From Utricularia gibba (taxonomy: Eukaryota; Streptophyta; Magnoliopsida; Lamiales; Lentibulariaceae): 64,000 bases of DNA. The notes under the pieces are model-generated. The model had not been told where the DNA came from. It saw nothing but the letters and a program-made list of their open reading frames with translations, and searched no databases. Positions 24,687 to 37,850 of the stretch are shown here, in pieces. The translations under genes and the position numbers were made by a program. The first letter of the stretch is position 1, and each line of letters opens with the position of its first letter. The stretch covers positions 1,860,001 through 1,924,000 of the forward strand of contig NEEC01000004.1 in the NCBI GenBank assembly GCA_002189035.1, in the 5' to 3' direction.

Positions 24687-24855
24687 ATTCATACTATTTA
24701 ATCTAGTTTATGTAAAAAAAGGGGTGGGATGGGAATGCAATGTACCATTATTTATCTCTTTGGTTGATGAGTATATAATTGATATGATATCATTAAAAAA
24801 ATGCGTGCTTGATTTATAATTAATTTTTTCTTGAGTTTTAAATTAAATTAAAATA
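24687..24855 (+). repeat. dispersed direct repeat, copy 2
   Basis: Partner of the block at 22328-22501. The two copies differ by scattered substitutions and small indels. Copy 2 is followed immediately by a CTTGTTATGTTCTTGTTTCTAT stretch that in copy 1 is displaced by about 540 bp, showing an indel inside a longer repeated unit. No terminal inverted repeats were recognised, so the repeat class is unknown. Confidence 0.8.
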
Positions 24856-25829
24856 AGTCTTGTTATGTTCTTGTTTCTATCAAAACCTCATCATATGAAC
24901 CAAGGGTATCATAAGGTGTGATGGAAGTTATTTATATAATAATTGTTTTGGACTAGAATTTTATCATATTTTGTTATGAATTTGATTGCATATGTACATA
25001 CTGATAAAATACATAAAACCAAACCAATTATTTTATTTGTAATACGGGATTGGGCAGAATGAACAGGTATGGTTTCAAATTGGCCAATAATAGTCGATGT
25101 GGCTTGTTTTATTTTATAAGAAATTGATTTATTTTACATGATTAATTTAATATAAATGAATATTTAATAATTTTAATATATTTAAGTTATTTATATTTAA
25201 ATAAATATATATTATATGTTTAAGATTGAAAATTTGATGATTCTTATGTTTTATATTACATATATTGAATGAACAGTTAATAATAATTAATATAAAAAAA
25301 ATTCAATCCTTCATTCTTAATTGTAAAATATGTAGTTAGAAATATATTATAATTTTTTGTATAATATTCGTTTATTAAAAATGTACTGTTGTAAAAATAA
25401 TTCAAACATTTGAAAGGTTAAAAAAAATTAGTCAATGAATTTCGAGATCTTGAGATGTAACGGGAAAACGCAAAGAACTTTTGTGGGTACCACCCCGGAG
25501 TTAAGTTACTTTTCACAGCGAGCGAGTGTAGGGTTTTCTGCTCTCATCTCGGAAGCTGACAAACTCCATACTCGTTCACCAAAGAAAAATATCGATCTTC
25601 TCTTCTCTGGGGCTTTTACAGAAAATCTTTCAACTTCCGTGCGCGTCTACGTATATTATTGGGTAAACTCAACACTCGCTGTTGTGCGTTCGTGGCCCTC
25701 TGTTGGTTGTATTTTTTGGTTGTTGTTTCCCCCTTTTTTATGCGTTTTCTGATAAAGAAAAAGGGGAAGTAACGGCTCAAAGAGCATAAAAAGGCTGGGC
25801 TTTTGCGGTAGATCTGGTTTTGGGATAGG

Positions 25830-28800
25830 ATGACTGGGAGCAAGGGAAACGGGGCAGGAAATGGGGGCAGCGTACAGCCTATTCCAGCAGGGTCGCGGAA
25901 CATGGTTCACAGTTTGAAGGAGATAGTGAACTGCTCCGAGGCCGAGATCTATGCAGCGCTTAGAGAATGCAATATGGACCCTAACGAGGCCGTTAATCGT
26001 CTACTCATGCAAGGTTTTTCAAAAAAAAAAAAAAACATGTTTGAACGGAAAAGATGTTTTTGTGTTTTCTGTTCAAAATGCTATATTTTGGATCATGTTT
26101 GTTGAGTTGAACTGTCTCGGGTGTTATAGGCGACGTACAGAAATTGTAGGCTTATATTTTAATTATTGAACCCTACTGCTTTTAAATTTTTGGTGAAGTT
26201 TACATCTTGAAGAATTTGGGTAGGAAGTTAATGTTGTAATGCTCATAGACATTATGCTGCGTTCTCTGTTTGGAAAGTATCTGGTTCTAAGGAACTGGTC
26301 GCTCATTCTGCTGCCAAAGCTGTAGCTAGTAGGAGAAGTTTACGGCTCTAGAAAAAAACTTTCATATGTTTTAGTGAAACAAGAAGCTAGTGTGTCACGC
26401 AGGACGTGTTTTTTAATATAGTTCCAGCAGTTCCTTATTTATGCAATCACATTCTTTAGTATCAATGGAAACCATCCTTTTAAAATCCTGATGTAGTGAT
26501 TGTTTGGAAATTTGCATCTGGGAACTTTAGCTCCCTATTCATGAATTTGCATTTGAGTTTTTGTGGTTGTTCCCATTATTTTTAGATCCTTTCCATGAGG
26601 TGAAGAGTAAACGAGAAAAGAAGAAAGAGGTGTGTGTATTCATCATACTTTATTCTGTTAGCAAGCTCAGCTGAATCCTTCTTATTGCTTATGATTTTAT
26701 CTTTTAATGCTTTTCTCTTGACCTGAGACCTCATATCAAGGCATATATATTGGGCATTTTAATTTCTTTTTTCCTGAAAATGGATCCTTGCAATTTTTCT
26801 TTCTGCTAAATTGAATTCAGAATCGTCATTCAGTTATTACATGGCTTTTTTCTTAGCTGCTTCAGTCGCATGTCATATAAAATTTGTTTCTTCATCGTTA
26901 TATGTTGGCAGGGCAAAGATGTCACAGAGTCCAAGTCGCGTGGTACTAATAGTTATTCAAGTCGAGTTGGCAAGATTGGTAATGAGCGAAGTGTTGGCCG
27001 TGGTGGTCCACCACATTATAATTCGTCTGGTAAAGCTAACATCAGCGTGGCTTTTTGTACTGTTCATTCTAAAATGTCCTAAATGATGTTATACTCTTTT
27101 GTTCATTTTTTTCCAATTAGATTCTTCTCATTTTCCCGGGAAGACAATGTATAAGAATGAAACTGGATCGCATTCTCAGGCAAGTGTGGAGGCTTTTGGC
27201 CATAGTAGAGGATCTGCTATTTCAAGGTTTGTCATCCCTGAATTTCCAAATTCATTTGAAAACCAGTGAATGATACTGATCTAGTTCCTTTCTTTTAGCC
27301 TTTGTCACAAACTGAACTGGAATTTTTTTTCCCACCCTTGTGAGTAACCCCCCTGTTTTTTTTTCTCTATCATTGTGTTTTCCATGGATTGCTATCACTT
27401 CTTGCATACGTTTTCTGTAGTTTTTCATCGTTCATTTCAACTACATGGCTTTCATCTATAGAAAAAGCGTGGACTTTTATCTTACCATTCAAATTTCCAT
27501 TACTTGGCATGGTCTGTAATGTGTTTGACAATATTTTACTTCGTGGACATTACATAGCAGTGATGTTGTTTCTGCCCAAAATAAACCGCCATTGTTTGGA
27601 GCAAATGATAATGAATCTTCTGGCAATACTGCTCCTTCAAAATCGTTCTGGGTCAGTAATCCAGGTCAAGTATCCATGGCTGATATTTTGAAGATGGGAA
27701 GGCCATATAATCATGTTCCAAGTGCCCACACTGAAAATCACCCTGTGGCGCTTAGTAATTCAGGGTATCCTGAAGATTTTGAGACTAAAAATATCGAGGC
27801 TGGAATTTCTTCAGATCCAAATGCACAATTGACTGAAGAGTGGCCTTGCATGGAGAAAATTCGCAATTCAATAGTACTGTCATCCCCTGAATATGTTGTT
27901 GGCTCTGGTCATCATGTTGAAGTTTCTAGTCTACGTTCAGATCAGCCAGTTCGTGATTCTAAGTTGCAAGCAGTTCAAGAAACAGAAAATTATGTTACTG
28001 AAATTTCGCGAGTGAATGAAATGGGAAGAGGACCTATCCCCAGTCCAAAGATTCTGGATGATAGCTCTAGAGACCCATCTTTATATGAGAGAAGTTTGTA
28101 CAACAAAATCAGCCTCAGCCAGAATCAGTCTCAGGATTCACATGGAGGTGATCGCCATTTTTCACTTCTCTAGCATATTGTTAATACAAAAAAATAAATT
28201 GAAGTTCTATTCCGTTATTCCCTTTGAATCCAAAATGACAAATGATGATGGTTACTGCAGTTCTCCTTGCTATACTCGATGATGAAAAATTTGTGGATCT
28301 TGTTTCATTTTTATTTGTATCTGCTGTTTGACTGTGTGTGGTTCTTAGAATGTGTATTTACTTTCTCATTTTTTTAGGTGTTGCAGTGGACGAAGTTGGT
28401 GAATCTGTGTCATCCATCACCCAAAATTTTCAGGAATTAAATGTGGAGAAAGATGATGGACGTTTGCTCTCTGAGGAATGTGTGCCTTCAGTTGTGATTC
28501 CGGAACATCTTCAAGTTCATGATGCAGATTGTTCTCATTTGAGCTTTGGTAGTTTTGGAGCTGGCATGAGTGTTGTTTCATCTGTAGATGTAGTATCTAT
28601 GCCTATGCATATTAATCTAGATGAGGAGCGGCAAAGTGAGCCAGATATTTCTACAGTTGGGCATACTGGAACTAAGTACGGCCTCTAAATTCGTATTCTA
28701 TCTGATTCTCTCTTGTTTTTCCTTGTCCTTCTCCTTGATTGAACTTATGAATTTGTTGATTGCCTTGTGATAAAGAAGTCCCAGGTACTTTGTGGAAGGT

Positions 28801-30334
28801 TCATTGAGAAATGCTTCAGATGGCATGTTGCCCCATGGAACCGGTGCAGGTGCAGGGAGTTATGATCCTTCTGTGTCACAATCTGAAGAATTGAAGCACG
28901 AGAGTGATGAGTTAGCACACAGAAATCAGTATTCTTTCGCCTCAGCCAACACGAGCTATGGTTTTGAAGATGCACAACACTCGAGCGCCACCTTCAGCCA
29001 AACAAGTTTGCAGGGACGAGATCCTCGTTTCTTGAATGTCATGGTATGGTGTATTCGGTGCTTTCATCTTCTATTCTCCCTCCAATTTATGAGATTTTTT
29101 TTTGGTAAACCTACAGCTTTCAAATTGTCATTTTTTGTTTCGATTAGACCCCAGCCTTTTGGGTAGGCATTTCTGGTCTGCTTGGTGTTCTCTCCCTACA
29201 TTTTCTAGGTGTTCCTCTTCTAGGCTACCTGTCATTCTTTTATTGATGGCTTTCTTTCCAGCAATCGTACACAAATTCTCTTCCGAGTGCTTTCCCTGCT
29301 GCGAATGCTCATCCCAGTGGGGAATCTGATCTTCAATACTCCCCGTTTCCTTATTCTCAATCAATGTCTGCTAAGTATGAGAATTCCATCTCTTCCAATG
29401 GTGCGTCTGCAGCCACACCTGTGGTAAGTTACGGCTTGCAAGCAACCATATTATGTATTTATGCATCTCACATTTTTTGTTTCATTTTTTCTCATCAGGA
29501 TTTGAAGACATCTACTTTCCCCCAAGCGCAGCTCCCAGCTTCTGGAGCAGGTGTCGCCAATGGACCACCTCTTCCTCAACATCTTCCTGTACATCATCCC
29601 TATTCTCAGCCTAGTCTTCCCTTGGGACCTTTTGCTAACTTGATCCCATACCCCTTTGTGGCGCAAAGCTACACGTACATGCCTTCAGCTTTTCAACAAG
29701 CGTTTGCAGGCAATAGTGCATACCCTCAATCTCTGGCAGGTGTACTTTCTCAATATAAAAATTCTGTTCCTCCCAGTACTTTGCCTCAGTCTGCTGCTGT
29801 TGCCTCTGGCTACGGTGCGTTTGGAAGCAACACGGGTGTTCCAGGAAACTTCCAAGTGAATCCACCTGCTCAACCTTCTGCAGCGAGTTTAAATTATGAC
29901 GACGTTTTAAGCTTGCCTTACAAGGACAGCAGTCAATTGGTGAAACTGCTGCAGGTATTCCCCTTCTAGTTTGGAAGGATGGCATTTCTATGGAAAATCT
30001 GCTGAATTCCCTTTTTTTATCCTTTGGGGTTGGTGCTGTTTATTTTCAGAATGAGAACCCTGCACTGTGGCATCAAGCACCGAACTCTAGAACAATGCCG
30101 GCAGTTGCAGCGAACACATACTACAACTATCCGGCGAACCATCCTTCAGGAGGTTTCCGGCAAGCCCAACAGCAGCCCCCCCAGAGCTATGGGGGTGCTT
30201 TGGGTGGCTACCCCAACTTGTACCACTCTCAGGCGGGCTTATCGCCGGAGCAGCCACAGAATACAAGAGATGCGTCTCTTGGCGGCTCACAAGGACAGCC
30301 TAAGCAAGCCCAACTTTGGCAGAGTGGCTACTAA
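25830..30334 (+). CDS. GBF-interacting protein 1-like (DUF1296 / GIP1 N-terminal family)
   Basis: Ten exons join in phase: 25830-26013, 26586-26629, 26912-27029, 27121-27226, 27561-28147, 28378-28675, 28785-29043, 29262-29423, 29499-29954 and 30050-30334, giving 832 residues. Residues 20-80 hold the conserved GIP1/DUF1296 domain: LKEIVNCSEAEIYAALRECN, then DPNEAVNRLL and DPFHEVKSKREKKKE, a UBA-like fold. The rest is low-complexity, Ser/Asn/Gln/Pro-rich, with QVSMADILKMGRP and a C-terminus rich in Tyr, Gln and Gly, typical of the family. Arabidopsis GIP1 binds G-box-binding bZIP factors and enhances their DNA binding in the nucleus; that role is inferred here. A GC-rich leader of about 400 bp precedes the start. 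All junctions are GT-AG. Confidence 0.9.
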
Positions 30335-31350
30335 TCATTCTCCCGGCGGGCAGGAATGCTGGCCTTTCAAGCACCTGTTTGTTGAGAAAAATGAAACCTT
30401 GAATGGCCCTTCACTGTGGTGTGATTGTCCGCCCCATGGCTGTACTTTTACTTATCGCTCAGTCATCTGTTGATGTAACTTTAGGAAAACAACGCACTAA
30501 TTTTGTTAATGGAGGTGATAGTGTTGCCTGCTTTCCCTTCCCGTGCATTTCTCTCTCCGGCTACTCTGTTTAGGAAATGCATCATACGCAACAAGGAATT
30601 TATTAATGTAGAATTTAATTAAATTCAAATGTTAATTTCAATTTTTAAGATGGGTGGATACATGATTTTAATATTCTGCTTGAAATTAATTAACGAAAAT
30701 ACTCTTTTTTTTCCCGAATTAAAAAAACATAGATGAATTTTACGATATAAGATAATCATTACAATTAAAGAAAAAAACTACCTTGATACGAAAAATCAAT
30801 CATTGGACTTCAATTTTTCTTTATATTAAATAAAAAAATGTCCTAAAAATCTCAAAAAATCAATGAAAAATAGTGAAAAAATATATAAAAAAATCTCAAA
30901 AAATGATAAAAAAAATCACATGAAATATCAAATTAATGAATATTGATTTTTTAATAAGAATAAGGACGTGCATACGCCAAATCCTCATGAGATTGGGGCC
31001 TTGGGCATACGCACATATCCATTTCGGACCGGGATTCTGGATTCGGGCTGATGGGCCTAGTCGAATGTTATATGGGTCATCCATAATCCTTTTGTGAAGG
31101 GCCGTCCAGGCCCATACACAACCTACTTCGCTTTCCGGTATCGCATTTGAAAATTCATGGGGGGTTTTGGGTTATAGGGTTCTGTGTTACTAGTCTTCAG
31201 GACGATTCTCTTGGACGGCAGGAGTGGCATGCCTGACGGTTAAATGGCTTCAGTTTCCAGCGCTTTTACCCTACGGCAGCAGAACGTGGCAACAATCTTC
31301 TCATTGTTGTCGGACTGGTTTCTGGGTATGTTCACTGGCATGTGACGTTA
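30335..31350. other. GIP1-like 3' region, AT-rich spacer, MEE22-like leader
   Basis: 30335-30600 is probably the 3' untranslated region of the preceding gene. 30600-30960 is AT-rich with short A-runs. 31000-31350 is less AT-rich and contains an upstream ATG at 31230 followed closely by a stop (a short uORF) and another ATG frame at 31242, so the downstream gene may carry upstream open reading frames. No other feature was seen. Confidence 0.45.
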
Positions 31351-34300
31351 ATGCATCGAGAAAAATTGATGGACGGGCAGACGACGATGGAGGAGAAAGC
31401 CTCCAATGGCTGCTGTGCGGAGGTAACTTTCTGAGTTTTAGAAAAATTTTCTTTTTATCAGTTTCACAGGGAATTTTTTCAGCAGCTTATGAATGAATAG
31501 CAATATTAGTTTGATGCTCTGGATGCCTGCAGTTAAATAAAAAGCACACAAAGCTATTGGAGAAGTACAAAAAAGTGGAGGATATAAAAAATAAGCTTCG
31601 TGATTGCTTAGATATGGTGAGACAGAGATACGACTCTATTGAGAAAGAAAATCAAAATTTGAAGAAAGGTTCGTAATTTTTAGTATATTTTTTCATTTTT
31701 TTAATTAAGTATTCTTTTTATCCAGTAGGCTGCCTTGTTATGGATTGATAATGTGTATTGGTGTTAGTGTTGTAAGCAGTTTTTTAGGGGGGTCATTGTA
31801 TTATGATTGCTTGGTGGGGCAGGATGCAGATATGTTTTATATGCTGAGTTGCAGGTGTGTATTGGCCTTAATATTTTGGGACATTTGATTCACAGCAAGA
31901 GAAAGATGCACATTTTTTCTTGTATTGTTAAGTTTTCTAATAATTGTAATTTCATTTCAACTCTCCAGATTTGGATGAATTCAAGATGCATGCAGACTTA
32001 TGGAAACAAGAGAAGGAAAAAGAAACTCGTATTTGTGCCGATCTTCAGACTCAAGTGCTTGCTCTAAATGATGAGATTCAATGTCTGAAGCAGAACAATC
32101 ATTCTGGTTCCCAGGAAGCAACTCAACAACTACAAGAAAAACTAATCATCGCTGAGAAACATATTAAGGATCTGAAGGCGCTTCTGGATGAAGAGAGGGA
32201 AAAAGCATCTTTAGAAAAAAAGAATGCTGAGTTGGAGAAAAGGAAAGCTGATGAGGCTGTGAAAAAGGCAGAGGGGGAAATTAAGAGGGCTTGCGATGCA
32301 CAGAAACTAGCTAATACTCAAAGGAAAAAAAATGAGGAAAGTGAGTATATGTTGAAAAATTTAAAAATGGAGATGGATTCATTGAGGTCAATGCTGGATT
32401 TGGAGAAAAAGAAAGCGGACAAGGCTTTGAAACAAGCGCAGATAGGAAAAAATATGGTTGCAGAAGCACAGATGATTGCGGAGATAGAAAAGAAAAAAGC
32501 TGATGAAAATACTCTAGCTTTGGAGAAATTAAAAAAGGAAATTGGATCAGTTAAGTCATTGATGGCTCTCGAGAAATCTAAATCAGAAGCTCTGGTGAAG
32601 AGTGCTGGTCAGGAGAAAGAAAAAGCACGTAGAGAAAAGGAAAGAGCAGATCTGGCTGTGGCCAATGCTAAGGCGCTTGAGAATGCTGCAGAATTTAATT
32701 TGAAGAAGGCTACTTTTGAGAGGGATCGTGCTGAAGATTTGAATAGGAAGTTAGAAGAGGCTTTGGCTAAGGGAAAATGTACATGCTTTAAGAGGTGTCC
32801 AGAAACTCAAGCTGATGGATCCAGTTATGTCGGAATCACTGTCTGTGGCAATAATGCTTATGGGGATGCGCTTAAGAGTGATTCATCTGCATCACACTTG
32901 GTGGATACGGTATTTCTGGGGAAAGAGAATAATACTATTGGTGCAAGAAAGCATGGCTCTGAGAAAAAGAAACACAATAAATTGATCAGTGATAAAGTGG
33001 ATAATAAAAAGCTGAGAGTTAAAAAGAAGCATCGAGTTGGTCAACTAACTGAAGATGCTGAAATTTACAGCTTGAGGCCAAAAGAATTACAGGAGCTTCA
33101 GGAGTATGTTTCATTCAATTCACCTCCAACGTGCAAGGTGTTTTCTGAAACTGATACTGTTAAACTGCTAAGGAAACAATTGAAACTGGAAAAGATGCTG
33201 GTAAGGCATGCAAAGAAAACATCCAAGTTGGAAGCCCTTCGAAGCCATATGCTACACAGGAAAGTGTTAAACATAACGCAAGAGTATCTTGTCTTGCAAC
33301 AGCGTGTGACCATGCTGGAAAGGAGAACCTTTAATTCTGGTAAAGATATACCTCCATCAGTAAAGGTTCGTTCCTTGATGATAATTTTTGCATTGTTTTG
33401 ATCAAGATTTTCATACCTTTTTTTTTTCTGGTGGCCATTACCTGATGTAATTTTTTTGGATGTTGTTTTCATCCTGCTCCAGTTTTCATATTGATTTTGG
33501 TTGCACCTGAGTGCGTAAAATTATCTGCACACGTTTTCTTGTTCTTATAAGAAATTCTCTTGTTATTTCACAGTGATTAATTTCTTACTGCTAAAAGTGT
33601 GCATCTGTTAATATCTCCGTGTAGAGTTCAACAATTGACTTGTTAAAATTTGAGTGACGAAGCATTCCATTGAAGTGGCTAGCTGTGCTTCCACTTCATC
33701 TTACATGATCATTAAAGCATCTTTTTATGATACTTGCAGTTATATGCAAGCGCTGTATACATTCATATTCATCTTTCTTGATTTATTGTTTGCAGCACAC
33801 GTGTTTTTTGACCTCATATATAACTTTTATTTTGAATAAATTTTCAATCAGATTATTTTTGGTTTCTAAATGTAAAAATTAATACTGAATTTGGTACTTT
33901 CACAAACTTGCAGATTGGGGCTGGTTCCTGCTCAAGAGGAACGATAACTGATGCTGGTTGTCAAAGCCATGCCTTTTCAGGTACAGATTCTAGGTTGGAA
34001 CCCACACATAGAGGTTCCAGCAAAAAAATCTTACATCCTTCTCCAGTAAATTCCAGTTCGGCATTTTTTTCTGAACCCACGTTCATGGGATCACAGGATA
34101 GAGACACTTTATTTGTCTCATCTTCGGCTATTATAGGGCATGGTACCTCAAACCTTAAACAAGGTTTGCCAAAGTTGTCTGACAGGAGGCAACATGAATG
34201 CAGTGAAAATGAGCATCACAGATCAGATGGCTGCCGGAATAGCTCACTTCATGATAATGAGCTGGTTAGTAAGAGTAGCTCTAAAAGAAATAATGTTATT

Positions 34301-37300
34301 GATGATGTTGGCTCTGTTAAGGATTTATGTTCTGAGGCTGAGAGGTTACACAAGTGTACATCAGAGAAACAGGCCTTGTTGCATGGAGTATTAGATGCAA
34401 AGCAGGAAAATCTTGGTCTAGGTAATTTTAAAAGGATGTCATGCAGAGAGTTTCCCAAGTCTTCAAAGAGGAGAAAAAACTCTTCTGGTGGATTGTGTGT
34501 TACTGACGGCCCAGAAGATTTTGTGGTGAGAAAGAGGCAGTTTTCTAGGAGTGGTGATCACCTTTTACCTTCTGCACCTCCTAGGTCACCCATGACAAGA
34601 TTGAAACAGTGCCTTCAGGATTGCAAGAACAAAACATTTTATAGTCACCATCACGCTACTGACGATATTGAAAAAATGGATACTTTTGACTATATGAAGT
34701 TGCTAGACCTGGATGATGACTCCGAAGAGAATTCATACCGCAGTGCTATTGCTATTCCAGTCTCCCCTTCATTACCTCTTCTTCATTTTGACCGGGATGA
34801 AAACCTTGACGTTGGTAATGATGAGATTTATGTCAATGACAACTGTCCTGAAGGCTTGGAAATTGTACCGGGTAAATTGCCATCAATTTCTAGCTGTGAT
34901 ATAGGTGACCCTATACCTTTAAAGGAACTACAAAATAAGGGCAATTTTGATTGCTCAAAGAAATTAAATCTAGTTATGAAAGAAGATTCTAGTTTATGCA
35001 TTTCCCCTGAAGTTGTGGATCAGGAGGTTGCTGATACATATGATTCTGAGGAAAAGGAAATTTCCAGGCAACCTGAGAAGGAAAATGCTACATCTCGTGG
35101 TGCTCTTTTCAAACATTTCATTGTCGTTTTGGACAACAAGAATCATTCAAGTATTTTGAGGATCCTTCAAACAGTTTCCGGTTGCAAAGATCACTGCTCT
35201 TTTCTTCATTCAGCTGACACATTCTTTCAGAGGATTCTGCAAGCCCTATTAAACGCTGAAAATCTTTCCATGAGGTGAGTTAATTTTAGATGCAGCTATT
35301 TTTTTGGAGTGTTATACTAAAAATATCTCTTGGGCCGTTCTGTGGTCCTGTTTCCTTTCTAAAGTTCATATATCCCGATATGCATATCATCGCATCATGC
35401 TGTGCTCTTCTACATGTCAAGTGGAATTTAGCTATTTTTTTTGTTGTGTATCTTGCTATTTTTTTTCCCGGAGGATAGACTAATAGCTGCCCTGTTTATT
35501 AGTTAAGTAATTTTATTTTGTGTCCTAATGCTATACTTTATTTTTATTAATCTTGTTCTTTTGCAGGGAGAAAGTATGTGTATTCTTGTCTTTGTTTTTG
35601 CGTGGGGTGAATGAGGTTTGGCAGAAAAACTTGCTGAGTACCTCGGTTGATGACTTTGTCCAGTCTCTTGATATGGTGTCTGGGAAGATATATTCAGGTT
35701 TGTGCCTCACAATCTCTGTCTAAATTCCATGTGTATTCTCTTTTTTCTATACTTGGGTCTTAAAATGTTTCATGTACACCACTCACAGATCCACTGCTGG
35801 GAAGGATGTTTATGGAATCCATTGATTTTCATGAGTTCCATGGTGTCCTTGAAGATTTTATTCTCCATGGGAAGCTTCTGGTCTATGATGATGTGCCTCA
35901 ACTCAGGGCTCCTTCCATCCCCAAAGTCAACGTTGTTCTGAATCAAGATGCTTTAACATTGTACGAAGTGGTGGCATCATCTCATCTGCTGATCTCTAGT
36001 GGAAATTTGCTAGCAACCGTGTGCTTGGCAATTAGTCAGATTGGTTTCATCTGTGAAATGGCCTGTAACATTTTGATCTGGTTCAAATCTGCGCCTGCAG
36101 TGTTATTGGCTATTCTTCATGTTTTTGCACGTGTGTGTGGTCCTAGCTTATTCACCCATCAGCAGTTCTCTATCTCCATTGAAGTGGTAAAATCTATTAC
36201 TACCGTGCTTGAGGAACCCTGCAAAAGTTTATATTGTAGTGGAAATTGTCCATTTTCTGAAAATGCGGTCTCCATGGAGAATGTAGCACTGATGCTTCTG
36301 GAGAGCTTTCAGAAGCATATAACTTCTTGGGCAGGCCATTCTCTCAAGTTAGATAACTTGGCAATGCGCCATACCGTGGGTTCCAGTGAGAATGCCGAAG
36401 ATGCAACATGCCTAGGAGTGGCTGATGAGGATTTCGTGGATACAATAGATCTTCTATCGTTGATTGAGATTGTTGCGTCCTTCATGGTATAGATCTCTCT
36501 AATCTTTAATTTTTTACTTCGCGTGCTTTGAAAATGGTAGATAAGATTTTGTTCTTTAACAGGGTTAGTTTATTTCATGCAGTGGCACAATGTTTGGCTT
36601 ATGTGTAATCCAATAATTCTACAGTGCGTTGCATTGCAAACTCTGATGGTTAAGATTTATTCTGGAAAATTGTGCAGATTTTTAACATAGCCTGGCCATT
36701 GGGCATAGTCAATCAAACTTTCCATCCTCCAGCTTCGGCCATCTATTCCACTATGCCTTTTCTTTGTTTGCTCACAACGTGTTTGTTTCTTCTTACACAG
36801 GAATGGCGTTGGACAGTTTGCCACATCGTAGTTCCACTCTGTGAACAGTTGGACTCACATCTATCAAATGGTCGCTACGCAGTTTCCATTTTACTTCTCA
36901 GTCAACTTGGAAGGTAATTTGCTGGGACTCAGCTTATAAGGAAGCGTCAAGCTGCAAAAAAATCTCCGTATTCCCATTTCATGATTCGAAGGCGTAACTT
37001 GTGAACTTCTTTCTTGCAGAATGGGAGTGGATGCTTGCGGGTACGAGGACAACGGAGTCAAGAAACTACAGCAACGGTTATGCGCATTTGTTGCTGAACC
37101 CTGTTTTAATAAACTGAGCCTTTTCCACCAGTTTGCGACAGTGGATTCCTTGCTTGGCTTGACTCCTGTCGGTCTCACAGACATCCTCGAAGATGGAAGA
37201 TTCGATGCGCCGGCTGATGTGGGCAGTCACAACCCTTGTAAACTCATTAGGCAGTGGTTCTCTCAGTTGCAGGATGAGCAGCAGTCCCTCTTCAGGCGCC

Positions 37301-37344
37301 GTCCCAAATCGGGGTTCCCTTTTGGATGCAAAGTTGGTGTTTAA
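31351..37344 (+). CDS. MEE22/EMB1611-like coiled-coil protein
   Basis: Eight exons join in phase: 31351-31422, 31533-31668, 31969-33365, 33914-35274, 35567-35697, 35789-36486, 36801-36913 and 37020-37344, giving about 1410 residues. A start at 31369 would remove six residues. The N-terminal third is a long coiled coil of Glu/Lys/Ala repeats with recurring EKKKAD words; the middle is Ser-rich and disordered; the C-terminus has LLSLIEIVASFM, EWRWTVCHIVVPLCEQL, LLSQLGRMGVDACGYED and a closing FRRRPKSGFPFGCK. I recognise this as the plant family of maternal effect embryo arrest 22 / embryo defective 1611, needed for embryo and meristem development; its biochemistry is poorly known. The assignment rests on remembered C-terminal similarity and architecture. 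Confidence 0.78.
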
Positions 37345-37850
37345 GAGCGTTTTCAAGTTCTTTTTTGTAGCGGATTAGTGTACATGATATACACAGCATC
37401 GAACAGAATGCCATGCCATGCAATGCCATGGAAAAAAAAAAAAAAGCTGCATGGTCCTTTATTTGTTGATTTATTTTGTAGAAATCAATGTTTCAAAAAA
37501 TAGAATTTAATTACGATTAAATTGCTTATGAACCCTCTTAACTGTGTCAGTTGTAGGTTCCAAATTGCTTGTGCAAATGATTCATAATTATTTTTCATTA
37601 TTTAAGATATTGATATAAAGATCTAAATTTAGCACTCCAACCGACAATTATGTCCTTTTTCCTGTAACTACTCGAATGATTGTATTCCAAAACCGAACGG
37701 ATAAAGAAGCTTTAGGCCGGTATTTAAATGAGAACCAAACTGAAAAGAAGCCTTGGACCGGAATTAGCTTACCGCCATGCCAAGAGGCAAAACAAGTTTC
37801 TGACTTTGTTTTAGAACCACACTCGAGTGCGATTCCACTTATCTGGATTC
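37345..37850. other. MEE22-like 3' region and TPK leader
   Basis: Contains a short direct repeat of ATGCC units at about 37410-37430 followed by an A-run, then AT-rich spacer, then from about 37640 a less AT-rich stretch that probably is the channel gene leader. The frame of the channel is open upstream of 37851 but has no earlier ATG in the last 24 codons. Confidence 0.4.

Noticed and set aside
25616-25910. Minus-strand frames with Pro/Phe-rich sequence
   Set aside because: They overlap the GC-rich leader and first exon of the GIP1-like gene and show no conservation pattern.
31823-31853. Possible extra exon in the MEE22-like gene between exons 2 and 3, flanked by AG and GT
   Set aside because: Including it shifts the frame so the next exon meets TGA within a few codons. 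Skipping it gives a perfect phase match and the expected protein.
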